Positions 1 through 9,219 of a stretch of DNA of 56,186 nt are shown here, one piece after another. Made by a program: the position numbers and the translations under genes. The first letter of the stretch is position 1; the number at the start of each line of letters is the position of its first letter. The notes beneath the pieces are model-generated. The model did no database searches. It was not told the DNA's origin and saw nothing but the letters and a program-made list of their open reading frames with translations. Where the stretch lies: NCBI RefSeq assembly GCF_000717595.1, contig NZ_JNZO01000044.1, positions 1 through 56,186 of the forward strand, read 5' to 3'. Source of the DNA: Streptomyces flavochromogenes. GTDB lineage: Bacteria; Actinomycetota; Actinomycetes; Streptomycetales; Streptomycetaceae.

Positions 1-1409
1 GGGGTGGGGGTGGATGTCGGGCTCGGGGTGGGGCTGGGTGTCGGGTCAGGTCCGGTACCGCCGCCCTTCGTCCGCATGAGGAACTGGTTGTCGGCGATGT
101 TCCAGTGCGTGGCGAGATAACTGCCGGGCCGTGGGCTGGTGTGGAAGTAGTCGTCGTGGTTGCAGTCGAGGATGTTCTCGGAAGCCCGGTTGGTGCAGAC
201 GTTGCGCATCTGCGGGTAGTGCGGGCTGTCCGAGTAGCACATCACGTCCCACTCGTCCGTACAGTGCGCGCCCCGGCTGGTGTTGGGCGCGCTGTTGTTG
301 ACCGCGCCCAGGTTGTGGCCGAGTTCGTGGGCCGCGGTGTGCCCGCCCCAGCAGCCGCTGTCGGTACGTCCGTACGAGGGGCCGAAGTTGCTCTGGTTGG
401 ACTGGCCCGGCCGCTCGTCCCCGGCGAAGGTGCCGATGCCGCAGTACACCTGCGCTTCGGCGAAGATCATGTACTTGCGGTCGCGTCGGTCGAGGCCCTT
501 GGCGGCGAGCGCGCGGTTGGTGGCGCTGAACTCGGACAGTGCGGAGTCGGAAAGTTCGATGTTGAGGACCGTGGGCGTGCAGTCCGCGGCCGTCACGTAC
601 CGGATGTGGCGGACGCCGCCGGTCTCCTCGGCGCTGGCCGAGTAGATGAGGTCGGCGTCGGCGGCCCACTTGCGGAAGGAGGCGAGGTACTCGGAGTACC
701 GGTCGCGTCCCGGGCCGTGGACGTACACGACCTGCACCCGGTTGCCGGTGGTGCCGTCGCTGTCGCACTGGACGGTCTGCCCGGCCGGCCCCGCGGCGGT
801 CGTGGTGGTTCCGGTGGAGGCCGGAGCGGTGGCGGTGGAGGGGCTCGGCGACGCGGCGACGGCCGTGGTCCGAGGGGCCTGCGCGTCGACGGCGGGTGTG
901 TCCTGCGAGGGTCCCTGGTTCTTACGGGGCGCGGGACGCGGCGCTGCCGTCCTGGCGGGATCGGCCGCGGGCGCCACGGACTTGACCGCGGGCGGAGTGT
1001 CCTTCTTGATGTCGACACCCTTGGGCGGCGCGTCGGGGCCGTGGGTGCACAAACCGGTGGCTGTGGCGTAGACGCCTGCGCAGCGGTCTCCCTCAGGGGC
1101 CACCTTGAGCCCGTCGTACACCAGGCCCCTGGCCGGCTCGTTGGTCGGCTTCTTCTGGATCGGCTCGGGCTCCACGCTCCTCGCCGGCGCAGTGGCGGGG
1201 ACGGCGGTGCCGGCGATGTCGACGATGTCGGTGACGGGGGTCTCGAGGCGGGCGAGCGGAGTCTCTCCCGAGTCCGCGCGTCCCGCCCCGTAGGCGATCC
1301 CGCCGGCTATGACTGCCGCGATGGCCATCGCGGCAGTCATGCCTATGAAGGGTCTGCGAGGCCGTGCCCCGCGTACCTGACTCTCCTTCGGCTTCCTATG
1401 TCTAGGCAT
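1..1409 (-). CDS. Secreted or membrane-anchored zinc metalloprotease, 3' end outside window
   Basis: At least 469 residues are visible and the frame is still open at base 1. The start is the ATG at 1407-1409, with a GAGGTG ribosome site four bases upstream. A basic N-terminus (residues 1-20) precedes one hydrophobic segment (about 21-42), so the protein is a signal-anchor or exported protein. A long Pro/Ala/Thr-rich linker follows. The catalytic domain carries HELGHNLG (H361-E362-x-x-H365), the zinc-binding HExxH of a gluzincin/metzincin-type peptidase, with a VMCYSD stretch downstream that could be the Met-turn. After the domain a Pro-Thr-Ser-Pro repeat linker runs off the window edge, which suggests a further C-terminal domain such as a lectin or carbohydrate-binding module. 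The substrate cannot be told. No partner gene is visible. Confidence 0.85.
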   Translation of the reverse strand, partial: MPRHRKPKESQVRGARPRRPFIGMTAAMAIAAVIAGGIAYGAGRADSGETPLARLETPVTDIVDIAGTAVPATAPARSVEPEPIQKKPTNEPARGLVYDGLKVAPEGDRCAGVYATATGLCTHGPDAPPKGVDIKKDTPPAVKSVAPAADPARTAAPRPAPRKNQGPSQDTPAVDAQAPRTTAVAASPSPSTATAPASTGTTTTAAGPAGQTVQCDSDGTTGNRVQVVYVHGPGRDRYSEYLASFRKWAADADLIYSASAEETGGVRHIRYVTAADCTPTVLNIELSDSALSEFSATNRALAAKGLDRRDRKYMIFAEAQVYCGIGTFAGDERPGQSNQSNFGPSYGRTDSGCWGGHTAAHELGHNLGAVNNSAPNTSRGAHCTDEWDVMCYSDSPHYPQMRNVCTNRASENILDCNHDDYFHTSPRPGSYLATHWNIADNQFLMRTKGGGTGPDPTPSPTPSPTSTPT

Positions 1410-2089
1410 GCACACCTCAACTCTTTGGTCAGAAGACTGGGTGCGCGGAAGCCTGTCAGAACCTTCCGGTGAAGAATTCGGACAAAGGGGAGAGCGTTCA
1501 AAGAATCCATTCCGTTACCTACGGTTCCGTTTCTGATGAACACTCAATTACCTTTGCAATAAGGGGAGTTGGTCGCATCGTGAAGTCTTGGTCCAGGCCT
1601 TTTCGGTGATCCCGTTATGCGATTGAAATAAACGCGGACGGTTATTGACGCGAATTCAGTGAAGGATTCATCTAATTTCTCACCTCGCGAATCCCTTCGA
1701 TCACCACCCGTGAGCACCTGGCCCACTCGGCCATGGAACGCGTGCCAAGGACCGTGTCCCCGGCAGCACATCGGAGACACGGTGGCGACGGGGGAGACGG
1801 TCCCGGTTGCTCACCCGACCCGGTTGCCGGATGGCCCACCGCGACCGCCGCACGGTCGCGGCGCGATGAGCCGGACGGGGGACAGGAACGGCGAGGACGT
1901 CTTTCGACAGGGGACGCGTCGGAAAGAACGTGCCGCCGAACGGGGCGTTCTCGCGTGTCCCGTCACCACCGTTCACCGGGCAGGCACCGGGGTGGACAAC
2001 CCTTGCTGCAGGGTCCTCGGAAGGCTCGCCCGGTCGGGCAGCGGACCGGGTGCCGTCGGACGGGCTGCAGAGAGGGTGGAGGTGGGCGA
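1410..2089. other. Intergenic region with divergent promoters
   Basis: No convincing gene was found in these 680 bases. The stretch at about 1480-1680 is clearly AT-richer than its surroundings and probably holds the promoter of the metalloprotease on the minus strand. The right half is GC-rich. It can be read in frame with the downstream fusion gene, but its Arg/Gly/Pro composition looks non-coding. Confidence 0.5.
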
Positions 2090-3916
2090 GTGCCCAGGGG
2101 GCCGCTCTTGTCCCTGCGCGGGATCACCAAGCACTTCGGCGGGGTCGTCGCTCTCGACTCGGTCGACCTCCGGGTGGACCGGGGGCAGGTGCTCGGTCTG
2201 GTGGGTGACAGCGGAGCCGGCAAGAGCACACTGGTCAAGGCGGTCTCCGGGGTGGCCCCGCCGGACGGGGGGACCATCGAGTGGCAGGGCGTCCGCGTCG
2301 ACCTACGCCGGCCCGCGGACGCCCAACGGCTCGGCATCGCCACCGTCTACCAGGACCCGTCCCTGGTCGACCGCCTGGACGTGGTAGCCAATCTCTACCT
2401 CGGCCGCGAACTGCGCAGGTTCGGAGTTCTGCGGCAGATCGAGATAGAGAAGCGGTCCATTGCACTGCTCGAACGACTCGCCATCAGCCTTCCCGGTATC
2501 CGAACCCCGGTGAAGGCACTCACCCTGGGCCAGCGTCAAACGGTCGCCATCGCACGGGCGCTGCTGGGCAGGCCTCAGCTGGTCGTCCTCGACGAGCCGA
2601 CCGCCACGCTCACCGTGGAACAGACCTCGCGGATGCTCGAACTGATCCGCAGGCTGCGGGACCAAGGCCACGCGGTGATCATGGTCAGCCACAACCTCGA
2701 CGACGTGCAAGCTGTCGCTGATCGCATCGCCGTGCTCCGGCTGGGCTGCAACGGAGGCGAGTTCGAAGCCCGGTACACCAGCCAGGAGCAGCTCGCCGCC
2801 GCCATCAGCGGCGGTCATCCGCTCGCGGTCACTCTCCAGCAGAGCCTGCTCCCGCGCGGGCTGCCGGCGCAGGACGCCGTCGAGGCCGCCCACCGGTACC
2901 TTCCCGCACACTCGGGGGTCGGCGGAGACTGGTTCGACGTGATCCCGCTGTCCGGCGCCCGCGTCGCCCTCGTGGTGGGTGACGTCGTCGGACACGGCCT
3001 GCACGCCGCCGCCACCATGGGACGACTGCGCACCGCCGTGCACAACCTCGCCATGCTCGATCTGCCGCCTGACGAACTCCTCACCCACCTCGACGAGGTC
3101 GTCGCCCGCATCGACGACGAGCAGACGGTCGGAGGCCGCGAGGACGCTGTCATCGGCGCCACCTGCCTCTACGCCGTCTACGACCCGGTCACCTGCCGCT
3201 GTCAGCTCGCCCGCGCCGGCCACCTGCCGGCCATGCTGGTGAGCCCCGACGGCACCACCGACATCCCCGACACCCCCGTCGGCCCGCCCCTGGGGCTGCG
3301 CGGGCTGCCCTTCACCACGATCGAGTTCGACGTCCCCGAGGGCAGCCAGCTCGTCCTCTACACCGACGGACTGGTGGAGTCCAGGACCCATGACATCGAC
3401 GTGGGCCTGGAGCGGCTGCGCACGGCCCTGTCCCACCCCGGGCGCAGTCCGGAGGAGACCTGCCAGGCCGTGCTCAGGAGCATGCTTCCGGCGGACTCGG
3501 CCGACGACATCGCCCTGCTGGTCGCGCGTACCCGCGCATTGCCCGGAGAAAGGATCGCCGAGTGGAACGTCCCGCCCGATCCTTCGGCGGTGGCCGCCAG
3601 CCGGGCCGCTGCCACGGCCCAGCTGCGCCGCTGGGGCCTGGAGGACCTGGTCCTCGGCACGGAGCTGATCCTGAGCGAACTGGTCACCAATGCCATCCGG
3701 CACGGTGGCAGCCCGATCGGCGTGCGTCTGGTGTATGCGCGGACGCTGATCTGCCAGGTCGCCGACACCAGCAGTACCTCACCGCGATTGCGGCTGGCCG
3801 CGGACACCGATGAGGGCGGGCGGGGTCTGTTCCTGGTCGGGCAGATCGCCCAGCGCTGGGGGACGAGGTACACGGAGACGGGGAAGATCATCTGGACCGA
3901 ACAGCAGGTGCCCTGA
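2090..3916 (+). CDS. ABC-ATPase / SpoIIE phosphatase / HATPase fusion protein
   Basis: 608 residues. The GTG start at 2090 was chosen because GGAGG lies at 2078-2082 and the ABC domain begins at once. Residues 8-240 form an almost complete sugar-importer-type ABC ATPase: Walker A GDSGAGKST (39-47), Q-loop Q88, signature LTLGQ (144-148, degenerate from LSGGQ), Walker B LVVLDEP (164-170) and switch H201. The D-loop is also degenerate. A linker with LQQSLLP (249-255) leads into a PP2C/SpoIIE phosphatase with GGDWFD (278-283), GD (297-298), TDG (425-427) and ADDIAL (471-475). Residues about 490-605 form an RsbW-like kinase domain with ELVTNAIRHGG (530-540) and GGRGLFLV. SpoIIE phosphatases normally act on anti-anti-sigma factors and carry GAF or PAS sensors; here an ABC ATPase sits in that place. 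No permease or binding-protein gene is adjacent. The frame is continuous across both junctions. Sensing by nucleotide binding is inference. Confidence 0.85.
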   Translation: MPRGPLLSLRGITKHFGGVVALDSVDLRVDRGQVLGLVGDSGAGKSTLVKAVSGVAPPDGGTIEWQGVRVDLRRPADAQRLGIATVYQDPSLVDRLDVVANLYLGRELRRFGVLRQIEIEKRSIALLERLAISLPGIRTPVKALTLGQRQTVAIARALLGRPQLVVLDEPTATLTVEQTSRMLELIRRLRDQGHAVIMVSHNLDDVQAVADRIAVLRLGCNGGEFEARYTSQEQLAAAISGGHPLAVTLQQSLLPRGLPAQDAVEAAHRYLPAHSGVGGDWFDVIPLSGARVALVVGDVVGHGLHAAATMGRLRTAVHNLAMLDLPPDELLTHLDEVVARIDDEQTVGGREDAVIGATCLYAVYDPVTCRCQLARAGHLPAMLVSPDGTTDIPDTPVGPPLGLRGLPFTTIEFDVPEGSQLVLYTDGLVESRTHDIDVGLERLRTALSHPGRSPEETCQAVLRSMLPADSADDIALLVARTRALPGERIAEWNVPPDPSAVAASRAAATAQLRRWGLEDLVLGTELILSELVTNAIRHGGSPIGVRLVYARTLICQVADTSSTSPRLRLAADTDEGGRGLFLVGQIAQRWGTRYTETGKIIWTEQQVP

Positions 3917-3924
3917 CCACAGGC

Positions 3925-3940
3925 GCCGCGCATGCGCGGC
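3925..3940. terminator. Palindrome just after the fusion gene
   Basis: A perfect 16-base palindrome, GCCGCGCATGCGCGGC, begins nine bases after the stop codon. It could form a short terminator hairpin, but the loop is minimal and no U-tract follows. Confidence 0.4.
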
Positions 3941-3983
3941 CCGCCGTGACGCAACACCCCACTGCCGCCGCCGAACGGGCCGC

Positions 3984-4088
3984 GGCACGGGCCTCGGCAC
4001 GGGCCTCGGCACCGGCACCGGCCTCGGCACCGGCACCGGCCTCGGCACCGGCACCGGCCTCGGCACCGGCCTCGGCCTCGGCCTCGCC
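3984..4088. repeat. GC-rich tandem repeat with an 18-base unit
   Basis: About 105 bases are built from six-base blocks (GGCCTC, GGCACC, GGCACG). They combine into an 18-base unit, GGCCTCGGCACCGGCACC, repeated about three times with degenerate ends. It lies between the fusion gene and the channel gene. Every frame gives low-complexity peptides (Gly-Leu-Gly-Thr, Pro-Arg-Pro-Val or Ala-Glu-Ala-Gly), so I do not call a gene here. Confidence 0.85.
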
Positions 4089-4260
4089 GTAGTCTCGTAC
4101 CTCCGCGTCCGAGGAACCACGGCCCGGCCCGGCGCCCGGGCGCACGGAGGAGCGCGGTGGCGCCTGCGGGTCGAACGCCTGACTCCCGGCCGCCTGCCCG
4201 AAAGGATGAACGGCGCCCGTCGACGGCGTTTCGCCCCGGTGTCACCGTCACCCTGCTGAC

Positions 4261-6192
4261 GTGCGCAAGGAGCTCGAATCCACGGTCCCGCCCCCGCGGC
4301 CGTCCTGTCCCGCAGCCGTCCCGGCCCCGCCCACCCCCGGCACGCCCCGTCACCGGCCCGCGCCGTCGCTGCGGGACCGGACGCGGTACTGGGTGGACCG
4401 GACCGTGGTGAAGGGCATGACCACGGTCGCGGGCTGGCTCGCGCTGGTCTGCCTGGCTGTGGTGGCACCGGCGAGCGCCCTCCTCGTCTGGACCGACAGC
4501 CGCTCGCCCGACACCGTCCAGGGCAAGGTGGCGACCGTCTGGCGGACCGTCGGCCAGACCCTCCGGCTCGGCGGCGAGGTCGGCCCGCCCCTGCGGATCG
4601 TCCTCTCCGTCCTGCTGGCCCTCGTCTCCCTGCTCTACGTCTCGACCCTCGTCGGCCTCGTCACCACCGCGATCACCGACCGGCTGACCGAGCTTCAGCG
4701 CGGCCAGTCGACGGTCGTGGAGCGCGGTCACTCACTCGTTCTCGGCTGGTCCGAGCAGACCCCGACGCTCGTCGCCGAGCTGCTCGCCGCTCATGCCCAG
4801 CGGCGGAACAGCGCGGTCGTGGTCCTCGCCGACCGTGACAAGCTCGACATGGAGCGGGAGTTGCGGGCGGTTCTCACCGCCGCCGGCGTCCGACGCGTCC
4901 GGCTGCTCTGTCGCCGGGGCCGCCCCGCCGACCCGGCGGCTCTCGCCCGCGTCAGCCCGGCCGCCGCCGGGGCGGTCGTGGTCCTGCCACCGGACACCCC
5001 CGAGGCCGACACCCAGGTCGTCAAGACGCTGCTCGCGCTGCGGGCCGTGGTCGGCGACACGAGCCCGGTACGCGTCGTGGCGGCGGTCCGGCAGACCCGG
5101 CACGTCGCCACCGCCCGGCTCGCCGCCGGGCCCGGCGCGGTCGTCCTCGACGTCGACGGCATCGCGGCCAGGACCCTCGTCCAGTGCGTCCTCGAACCCG
5201 GACTGTCGAGCGTCCTGGAGGACCTGCTCGACTTCGCCGGTGCCGAGCTGCACGTCCACCGTGTCCCCGGGCTCGACGGCCGGACCTTCGCCGACCTGAG
5301 GGCGGCCTGCGTGGACGCGTGCGTGGTGGGTCTCGTACGCCCGGACGGCTCGCCGCTCCTCAACCCGCCGCCGAAGACAGCCCTCGGCCCCGGCGGCGCC
5401 GTCGTCGTCCTGGCCGAGGACGAGACCCCACCGACCTGGACCACGACCCCGGCGACACCGCTCCCGACGCCCTCGTTCGCGATGGCCGCGAAGGTGGGGA
5501 AGGCCGCGAACGCCGCCGACACCAGCACCGCCCCCGGCCGTGTCCTCGTCCTCGGCTGGAACCGGCGCGGCCCGGAGATCGTCGACGGCCTCGCCCGCAA
5601 CGGCTGGGAAGCGGTCCGGGAGAAGAACCTCCCCGCCCCTGACCCGGCCCCCCACGTCCTCGTCCTCGGCGGCCCCGACGGCCACCCCGACCCCGACGAG
5701 CACACCCTCGTCACCCTCCTCCGGCTCCGCGCCGCCGAGCGAGAGTCGGGCCACCGGAGCTCCACCGTCGCCGAACTGACGGACGCCCAGCACCGCCCCC
5801 TCGCCCCGGCCGGTCCGCACACGGACCTCGTGGTCGGCGGACGGCTCGTCGGCCTGCTCATGGCCCAGGTCTCGCAGACCGTCGAACTGGCGGCGGCCTT
5901 CGACGAGCTCTTCTCCCCGGAGGGCAACGCGGTCCGCCTGCGCCCCGCCACCGACTACGTCCCCGACGGGACCGAGGCGCCCTTCGCCACACTCGTCGAG
6001 GCCGCCGGACGGCAGGGCGCCACCGCCCTCGGCTACCGCCCAGGCGACTCCCGGATCCCGCTCCTCAACCCGCCGAAGACCGGAACGCGCCGTTGGTCGC
6101 ACGAGGACACCCTCATCGTCGTCACCACGGCCGGAACCCTCCAGCCCCAGGACGAGCCTGCCAGGCCCGCCGATACTCCGGTCTCTCCCTGA
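4261..6192 (+). CDS. CASTOR/POLLUX-related ion channel-like membrane protein
   Basis: 643 residues from the GTG at 4261; no clear ribosome site is seen, so the start is uncertain. After a Pro-rich N-terminus come RYW (about residues 42-44) and a first membrane segment (about 53-77). A second hydrophobic segment follows at about 110-139. The cytoplasmic part has two Rossmann-like RCK halves, beginning near residue 157 (VLGWSEQTP) and near residue 427 (VLGWNRRGP). Plant CASTOR and POLLUX are cation channels with this arrangement, and actinobacterial homologues are of unknown function. The region between the two membrane segments lacks a recognisable K+ selectivity filter. The gene stands alone: the next gene is convergent. 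Confidence 0.85.
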   Translation: MRKELESTVPPPRPSCPAAVPAPPTPGTPRHRPAPSLRDRTRYWVDRTVVKGMTTVAGWLALVCLAVVAPASALLVWTDSRSPDTVQGKVATVWRTVGQTLRLGGEVGPPLRIVLSVLLALVSLLYVSTLVGLVTTAITDRLTELQRGQSTVVERGHSLVLGWSEQTPTLVAELLAAHAQRRNSAVVVLADRDKLDMERELRAVLTAAGVRRVRLLCRRGRPADPAALARVSPAAAGAVVVLPPDTPEADTQVVKTLLALRAVVGDTSPVRVVAAVRQTRHVATARLAAGPGAVVLDVDGIAARTLVQCVLEPGLSSVLEDLLDFAGAELHVHRVPGLDGRTFADLRAACVDACVVGLVRPDGSPLLNPPPKTALGPGGAVVVLAEDETPPTWTTTPATPLPTPSFAMAAKVGKAANAADTSTAPGRVLVLGWNRRGPEIVDGLARNGWEAVREKNLPAPDPAPHVLVLGGPDGHPDPDEHTLVTLLRLRAAERESGHRSSTVAELTDAQHRPLAPAGPHTDLVVGGRLVGLLMAQVSQTVELAAAFDELFSPEGNAVRLRPATDYVPDGTEAPFATLVEAAGRQGATALGYRPGDSRIPLLNPPKTGTRRWSHEDTLIVVTTAGTLQPQDEPARPADTPVSP

Positions 6193-6264
6193 GGCGGCAC
6201 AGAGGAGCGCGGAACGCTCCAGACGGCGCCGGCGGAAGGTGACCGGCCGTGGTGGCGGCCTGCA

Positions 6265-7260
6265 TCAGGGGGCGACGGCCATGTCGAAAACGTGGATGCC
6301 GCCGTTGCTCGGCAGGACGACGAAGTCGACCGGCTTGGCCGCGTCGAGCGGAATCGAGTGGGCGAACACGCGGTAGGCGATGCCCGCGTTCCCGTATCCG
6401 CTCGGGCGGTTGCGACCGTCGGACGACGCGACCAGTGTCGCGCCGTGGGCATCGGCGGGGTCGAACGACCAGTTGGGGAAGCCGAACGAACCCCTGGTGG
6501 AGGTGCCGTCCTTGTAGTACACGGTGGCACTTCCCGTCGCTGCGCTGCCGATGCCCGAACCCAGGAAGACGAGTCTGCTGCCCTGGCCGCTCAGAGCGAC
6601 GGCCTGTCCGGCACTCGACACGTTGTCCTCGGTCCCGCTCGGCACGTCCGGCCAGGTCAGCTTCGCACCCAGGGCGCTCACGGACGCGCCGCGGGTGAGG
6701 CCGACCGCCGCGAGCTTCTGTGCGGAGAAGCTGTTGCCCTCACCGTCGTAGTCGCCGGGGGCGGTGTTGCTCTCGTCGGTGATCGCGACACTGTTGTAGG
6801 CGGCCTTGAGGTTCGCCACGGGCTCGCCCGTGGCCTGGGACAGGGTGCCGGTGGCGGACCCGGCTCCGTCACCGCCCTTGTACGTCACGGCAGCGGTGAA
6901 CGTCCGGACGGTGAACCCCGGGCGCTGCTCCGGCACCTGGATCCTGAACTCGGTCTGGACGGCCTGGCCCGTGGCCAGGGCGTCGTTCACGCTGCGTTCG
7001 GCCGGCTGCACCGCCCAGCCCACCGGCCCTGCGAACGACACCTTCAACGACCGCATGCGGTCGGGCCCCGCGTTCCTGACGGTCACCTTCACCGCCGAGA
7101 TGGCCGGCCCCTGGAGGTCGACCGGTGATATGGACACCTCCGTCTTCGCTGCGGCGGACGCCGGTTGAGGGCCGGCCGCGACCGCCGGCATGGGGACGAG
7201 AAGTACGGCCCCTGCCGCGGCCGTGGCTCTGAGCAGGGTGATCACTCGGGCTGATCGCAC
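6265..7260 (-). CDS. Secreted NEW3-domain protein
   Basis: 331 residues from a GTG with AAGGAG seven bases upstream. A Sec signal peptide (residues 1 to about 29, ending AVAA) is followed by an Ig-like NEW3 domain (about 40-150), a fold common beside glycosidase domains. The C-terminal domain, rich in Gly/Ser/Thr and aromatics, resembles the beta-sandwich tails of secreted glycoside hydrolases. No catalytic motif is seen. It starts 30 bases after the stop of the GH109-type gene on the same strand, so the two are probably one transcript. A carbohydrate-binding role beside that enzyme is inference. Confidence 0.8.
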   Translation of the reverse strand: MRSARVITLLRATAAAGAVLLVPMPAVAAGPQPASAAAKTEVSISPVDLQGPAISAVKVTVRNAGPDRMRSLKVSFAGPVGWAVQPAERSVNDALATGQAVQTEFRIQVPEQRPGFTVRTFTAAVTYKGGDGAGSATGTLSQATGEPVANLKAAYNSVAITDESNTAPGDYDGEGNSFSAQKLAAVGLTRGASVSALGAKLTWPDVPSGTEDNVSSAGQAVALSGQGSRLVFLGSGIGSAATGSATVYYKDGTSTRGSFGFPNWSFDPADAHGATLVASSDGRNRPSGYGNAGIAYRVFAHSIPLDAAKPVDFVVLPSNGGIHVFDMAVAP

Positions 7261-7290
7261 GGTCTGTCTCCTTCGCGAGAGTGCGGGTTG

Positions 7291-8730
7291 TCAGGCGACC
7301 GGGGGCATCTCGGACGCACGTGAGTCCAGGCCCATCCGCAGGTTGACCCAGGAGCCCCGGGTGAAGTCGGGAATCTCGACCGGCCGACCGCCCGCGGCGA
7401 GGGACTTGACGCTCAGCGGCACGGGGGAGCACCAGGCGGCCGAGTCGTAGACGTCGATGTCCGGGACGAGTCCGGCGCGCATCAGCTGGACGGTGCGCCA
7501 CTGGAGGACGTAGTCCATGCCGCCGTGACCGCCGTTGTTGGCCGCGTCGTCACCGATCTTCCTCCACAGCCAGTGGTCGAACTCCTTGCGGTAGGCGTCG
7601 AAGGCACGCCAGGAGTGACCGCCGTGGTCGGGCTCGACGTAGATACGGCCGCCGCTCGTCGACATGACGCCCGCGTAGTCCTCGAAGATGCCGCGGCTGC
7701 CCGCGAGGCTGTTGATCCGGCTGTAGGGGCGCGGCGAGCTGACGTCGTGCTCGGCACGGATGACCCGGCCCTTGGCGGTGTCGATCAGGCAGGTGACGAG
7801 GTCACCGTTGACGTAGGTCTCCTTCCACGACGGGTGCGACCTGGGCATGAAGCGCTCGCGGTAGTCGGCGAGGCCCTTCGGCTCGGTGGCGGTGGCCCGC
7901 AGCACCGCCATCCGGTCGCCGCGGTTGATGTCCATCGCGGCGGCGACCGGAGCCAGCCCGTGCATGGCGTAGAAGGACGCGGTGCTGCGGGTGTGCCAGA
8001 GGCGGCGCCAGGCGTCCGTGTAGTACGTGTCCGAGAAGAGCAGCTCACGCAGGTCGTGCAGGTAGCCGCCGTGGCCGTTGGTGATGTCGCCGAAAAGGCC
8101 TTCGTGCGCCATCTTGAGCATGGCGAGCTCGTTGCGGCCGTAGCTGCAGTTCTCGGCCAGCATCAGATGCCGGCGCGTGCGCTCCGAGGTGTCGACGAGG
8201 TCCCACAGCTCGTCGATCTCGGTGGCGATGGGCAGTTCGACGATGACGTGCTTGCCCGCCAGCATCGCGGCCTTGCCCTGGGGGTAGTGGAACTCCCAGG
8301 GGGTGGCGATGTAGACGAGGTCGATGTCGTCCCGCTCCAGCATCTGCGCGAACGACTCGTCAGAGCCGCCGTACTCCGCGGGGCGGGGCTTGCCCGTCGC
8401 GACGAGGCGGTCCGCGGTGCGCCGGGCACGGTCCGCCCTGATGTCACAGACGGCGGTGACCGTGCAACCGGGGACGACGGACCATCCCTCGGTCATGCCC
8501 GAACCCCGGTTGCCGAGACCGATGACACCGACGCGGACGGTCCCGTGCGACTCGTACGGCACGTCGATCATGGACTTCTGGCCCGGCCTGCGCCGCGGCA
8601 TGGGGGCCGGCACGGCACCGGCCTGCATCACGGGGGCCGCTTGGGCGGTGCCGACACCGGCTGCGAGCGCCCCGGTGGCCAGAGCTCCTCCCAGAAGCAA
8701 GCGGCGTGATACTGCGGGGATTTCAGGCAT
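7291..8730 (-). CDS. Gfo/Idh/MocA-fold protein, GH109-type alpha-N-acetylgalactosaminidase
   Basis: 479 residues with GAGGAG upstream. It carries a twin-arginine signal (SRRLLLGG, residues 8-15) and then a Rossmann domain with GLGNRG (71-76), which binds NAD(H). Typical GH109 landmarks follow: TPWEFHYP (143-150), an AENCSYGR stretch (192-199), a YLHDLREL stretch and MHGLAPV with H257, the position of the catalytic histidine in this family, then DINRGDR. GH109 enzymes cleave alpha-GalNAc by transient oxidation with tightly bound NAD+, and the Tat signal fits a folded, cofactor-loaded export. The 479-residue length is normal. Substrate specificity is inferred from the family and could be another glycoside. 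It is the first gene of a two-gene set with the NEW3 protein. Confidence 0.85.
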   Translation of the reverse strand: MPEIPAVSRRLLLGGALATGALAAGVGTAQAAPVMQAGAVPAPMPRRRPGQKSMIDVPYESHGTVRVGVIGLGNRGSGMTEGWSVVPGCTVTAVCDIRADRARRTADRLVATGKPRPAEYGGSDESFAQMLERDDIDLVYIATPWEFHYPQGKAAMLAGKHVIVELPIATEIDELWDLVDTSERTRRHLMLAENCSYGRNELAMLKMAHEGLFGDITNGHGGYLHDLRELLFSDTYYTDAWRRLWHTRSTASFYAMHGLAPVAAAMDINRGDRMAVLRATATEPKGLADYRERFMPRSHPSWKETYVNGDLVTCLIDTAKGRVIRAEHDVSSPRPYSRINSLAGSRGIFEDYAGVMSTSGGRIYVEPDHGGHSWRAFDAYRKEFDHWLWRKIGDDAANNGGHGGMDYVLQWRTVQLMRAGLVPDIDVYDSAAWCSPVPLSVKSLAAGGRPVEIPDFTRGSWVNLRMGLDSRASEMPPVA

Positions 8731-8832
8731 GCGGGAACGCTCCTCGTCCGTATCGGTGCGTGATCGGCATCACTGACGGTCAAGACTCTGGCGGGATGAC
8801 CACGGGCATGTCAATAGATGCTCATTAGCGCC

Positions 8833-8854
8833 TGCTTACGAACAAGAACAAGCA
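8833..8854. promoter_or_regulatory. Possible operator upstream of the GH109-type gene
   Basis: An inverted repeat, TGCTT-N12-AAGCA, encloses two direct copies of GAACAA. It lies about 100 bases upstream of the glycosidase start, in an AT-richer patch that probably holds the promoter. Binding by a sugar-responsive repressor is a guess. The rest of 8731-9219 shows no gene. Confidence 0.35.
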
Positions 8855-9219
8855 TCCTGACTGCGTGGTGAACGCATTGCGTGCTGTGGAGTCACCCGCC
8901 CGGCGTCGGCTGCCGGGCCCGTTCCGGCCGAGCTCAGACGCACGCGGAAGGGAGGGCCTGGCTCAGGCCGGGCGACGAACCTCGACGCCGTGTGGGCTTC
9001 GTGCGCGTCGGAGCAGCACGGAGACGAGCCCCGAGGCGACCGGCCGCAGTCGAAGAACGCCGGGTCGTCCTTCCGGGTGGGATCAGGTGGGGTTCAGGGC
9101 CCCGGGCCGGGGCAGGGTGTCGTCGACGGCCGGACGGCGTCTTTGCTCGGGCAACCCGCCGGAACGGCTCGACGTCCCACTGCATGACGGACGGCTGTCG
9201 ATCACACGGGAGAGAACAC

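Noticed and set aside
3810..4259. Gly-Leu-Gly-Thr repeat peptide frame
   Set aside because: It is produced by the 18-base DNA repeat. All frames across it are open and it starts inside the fusion gene.
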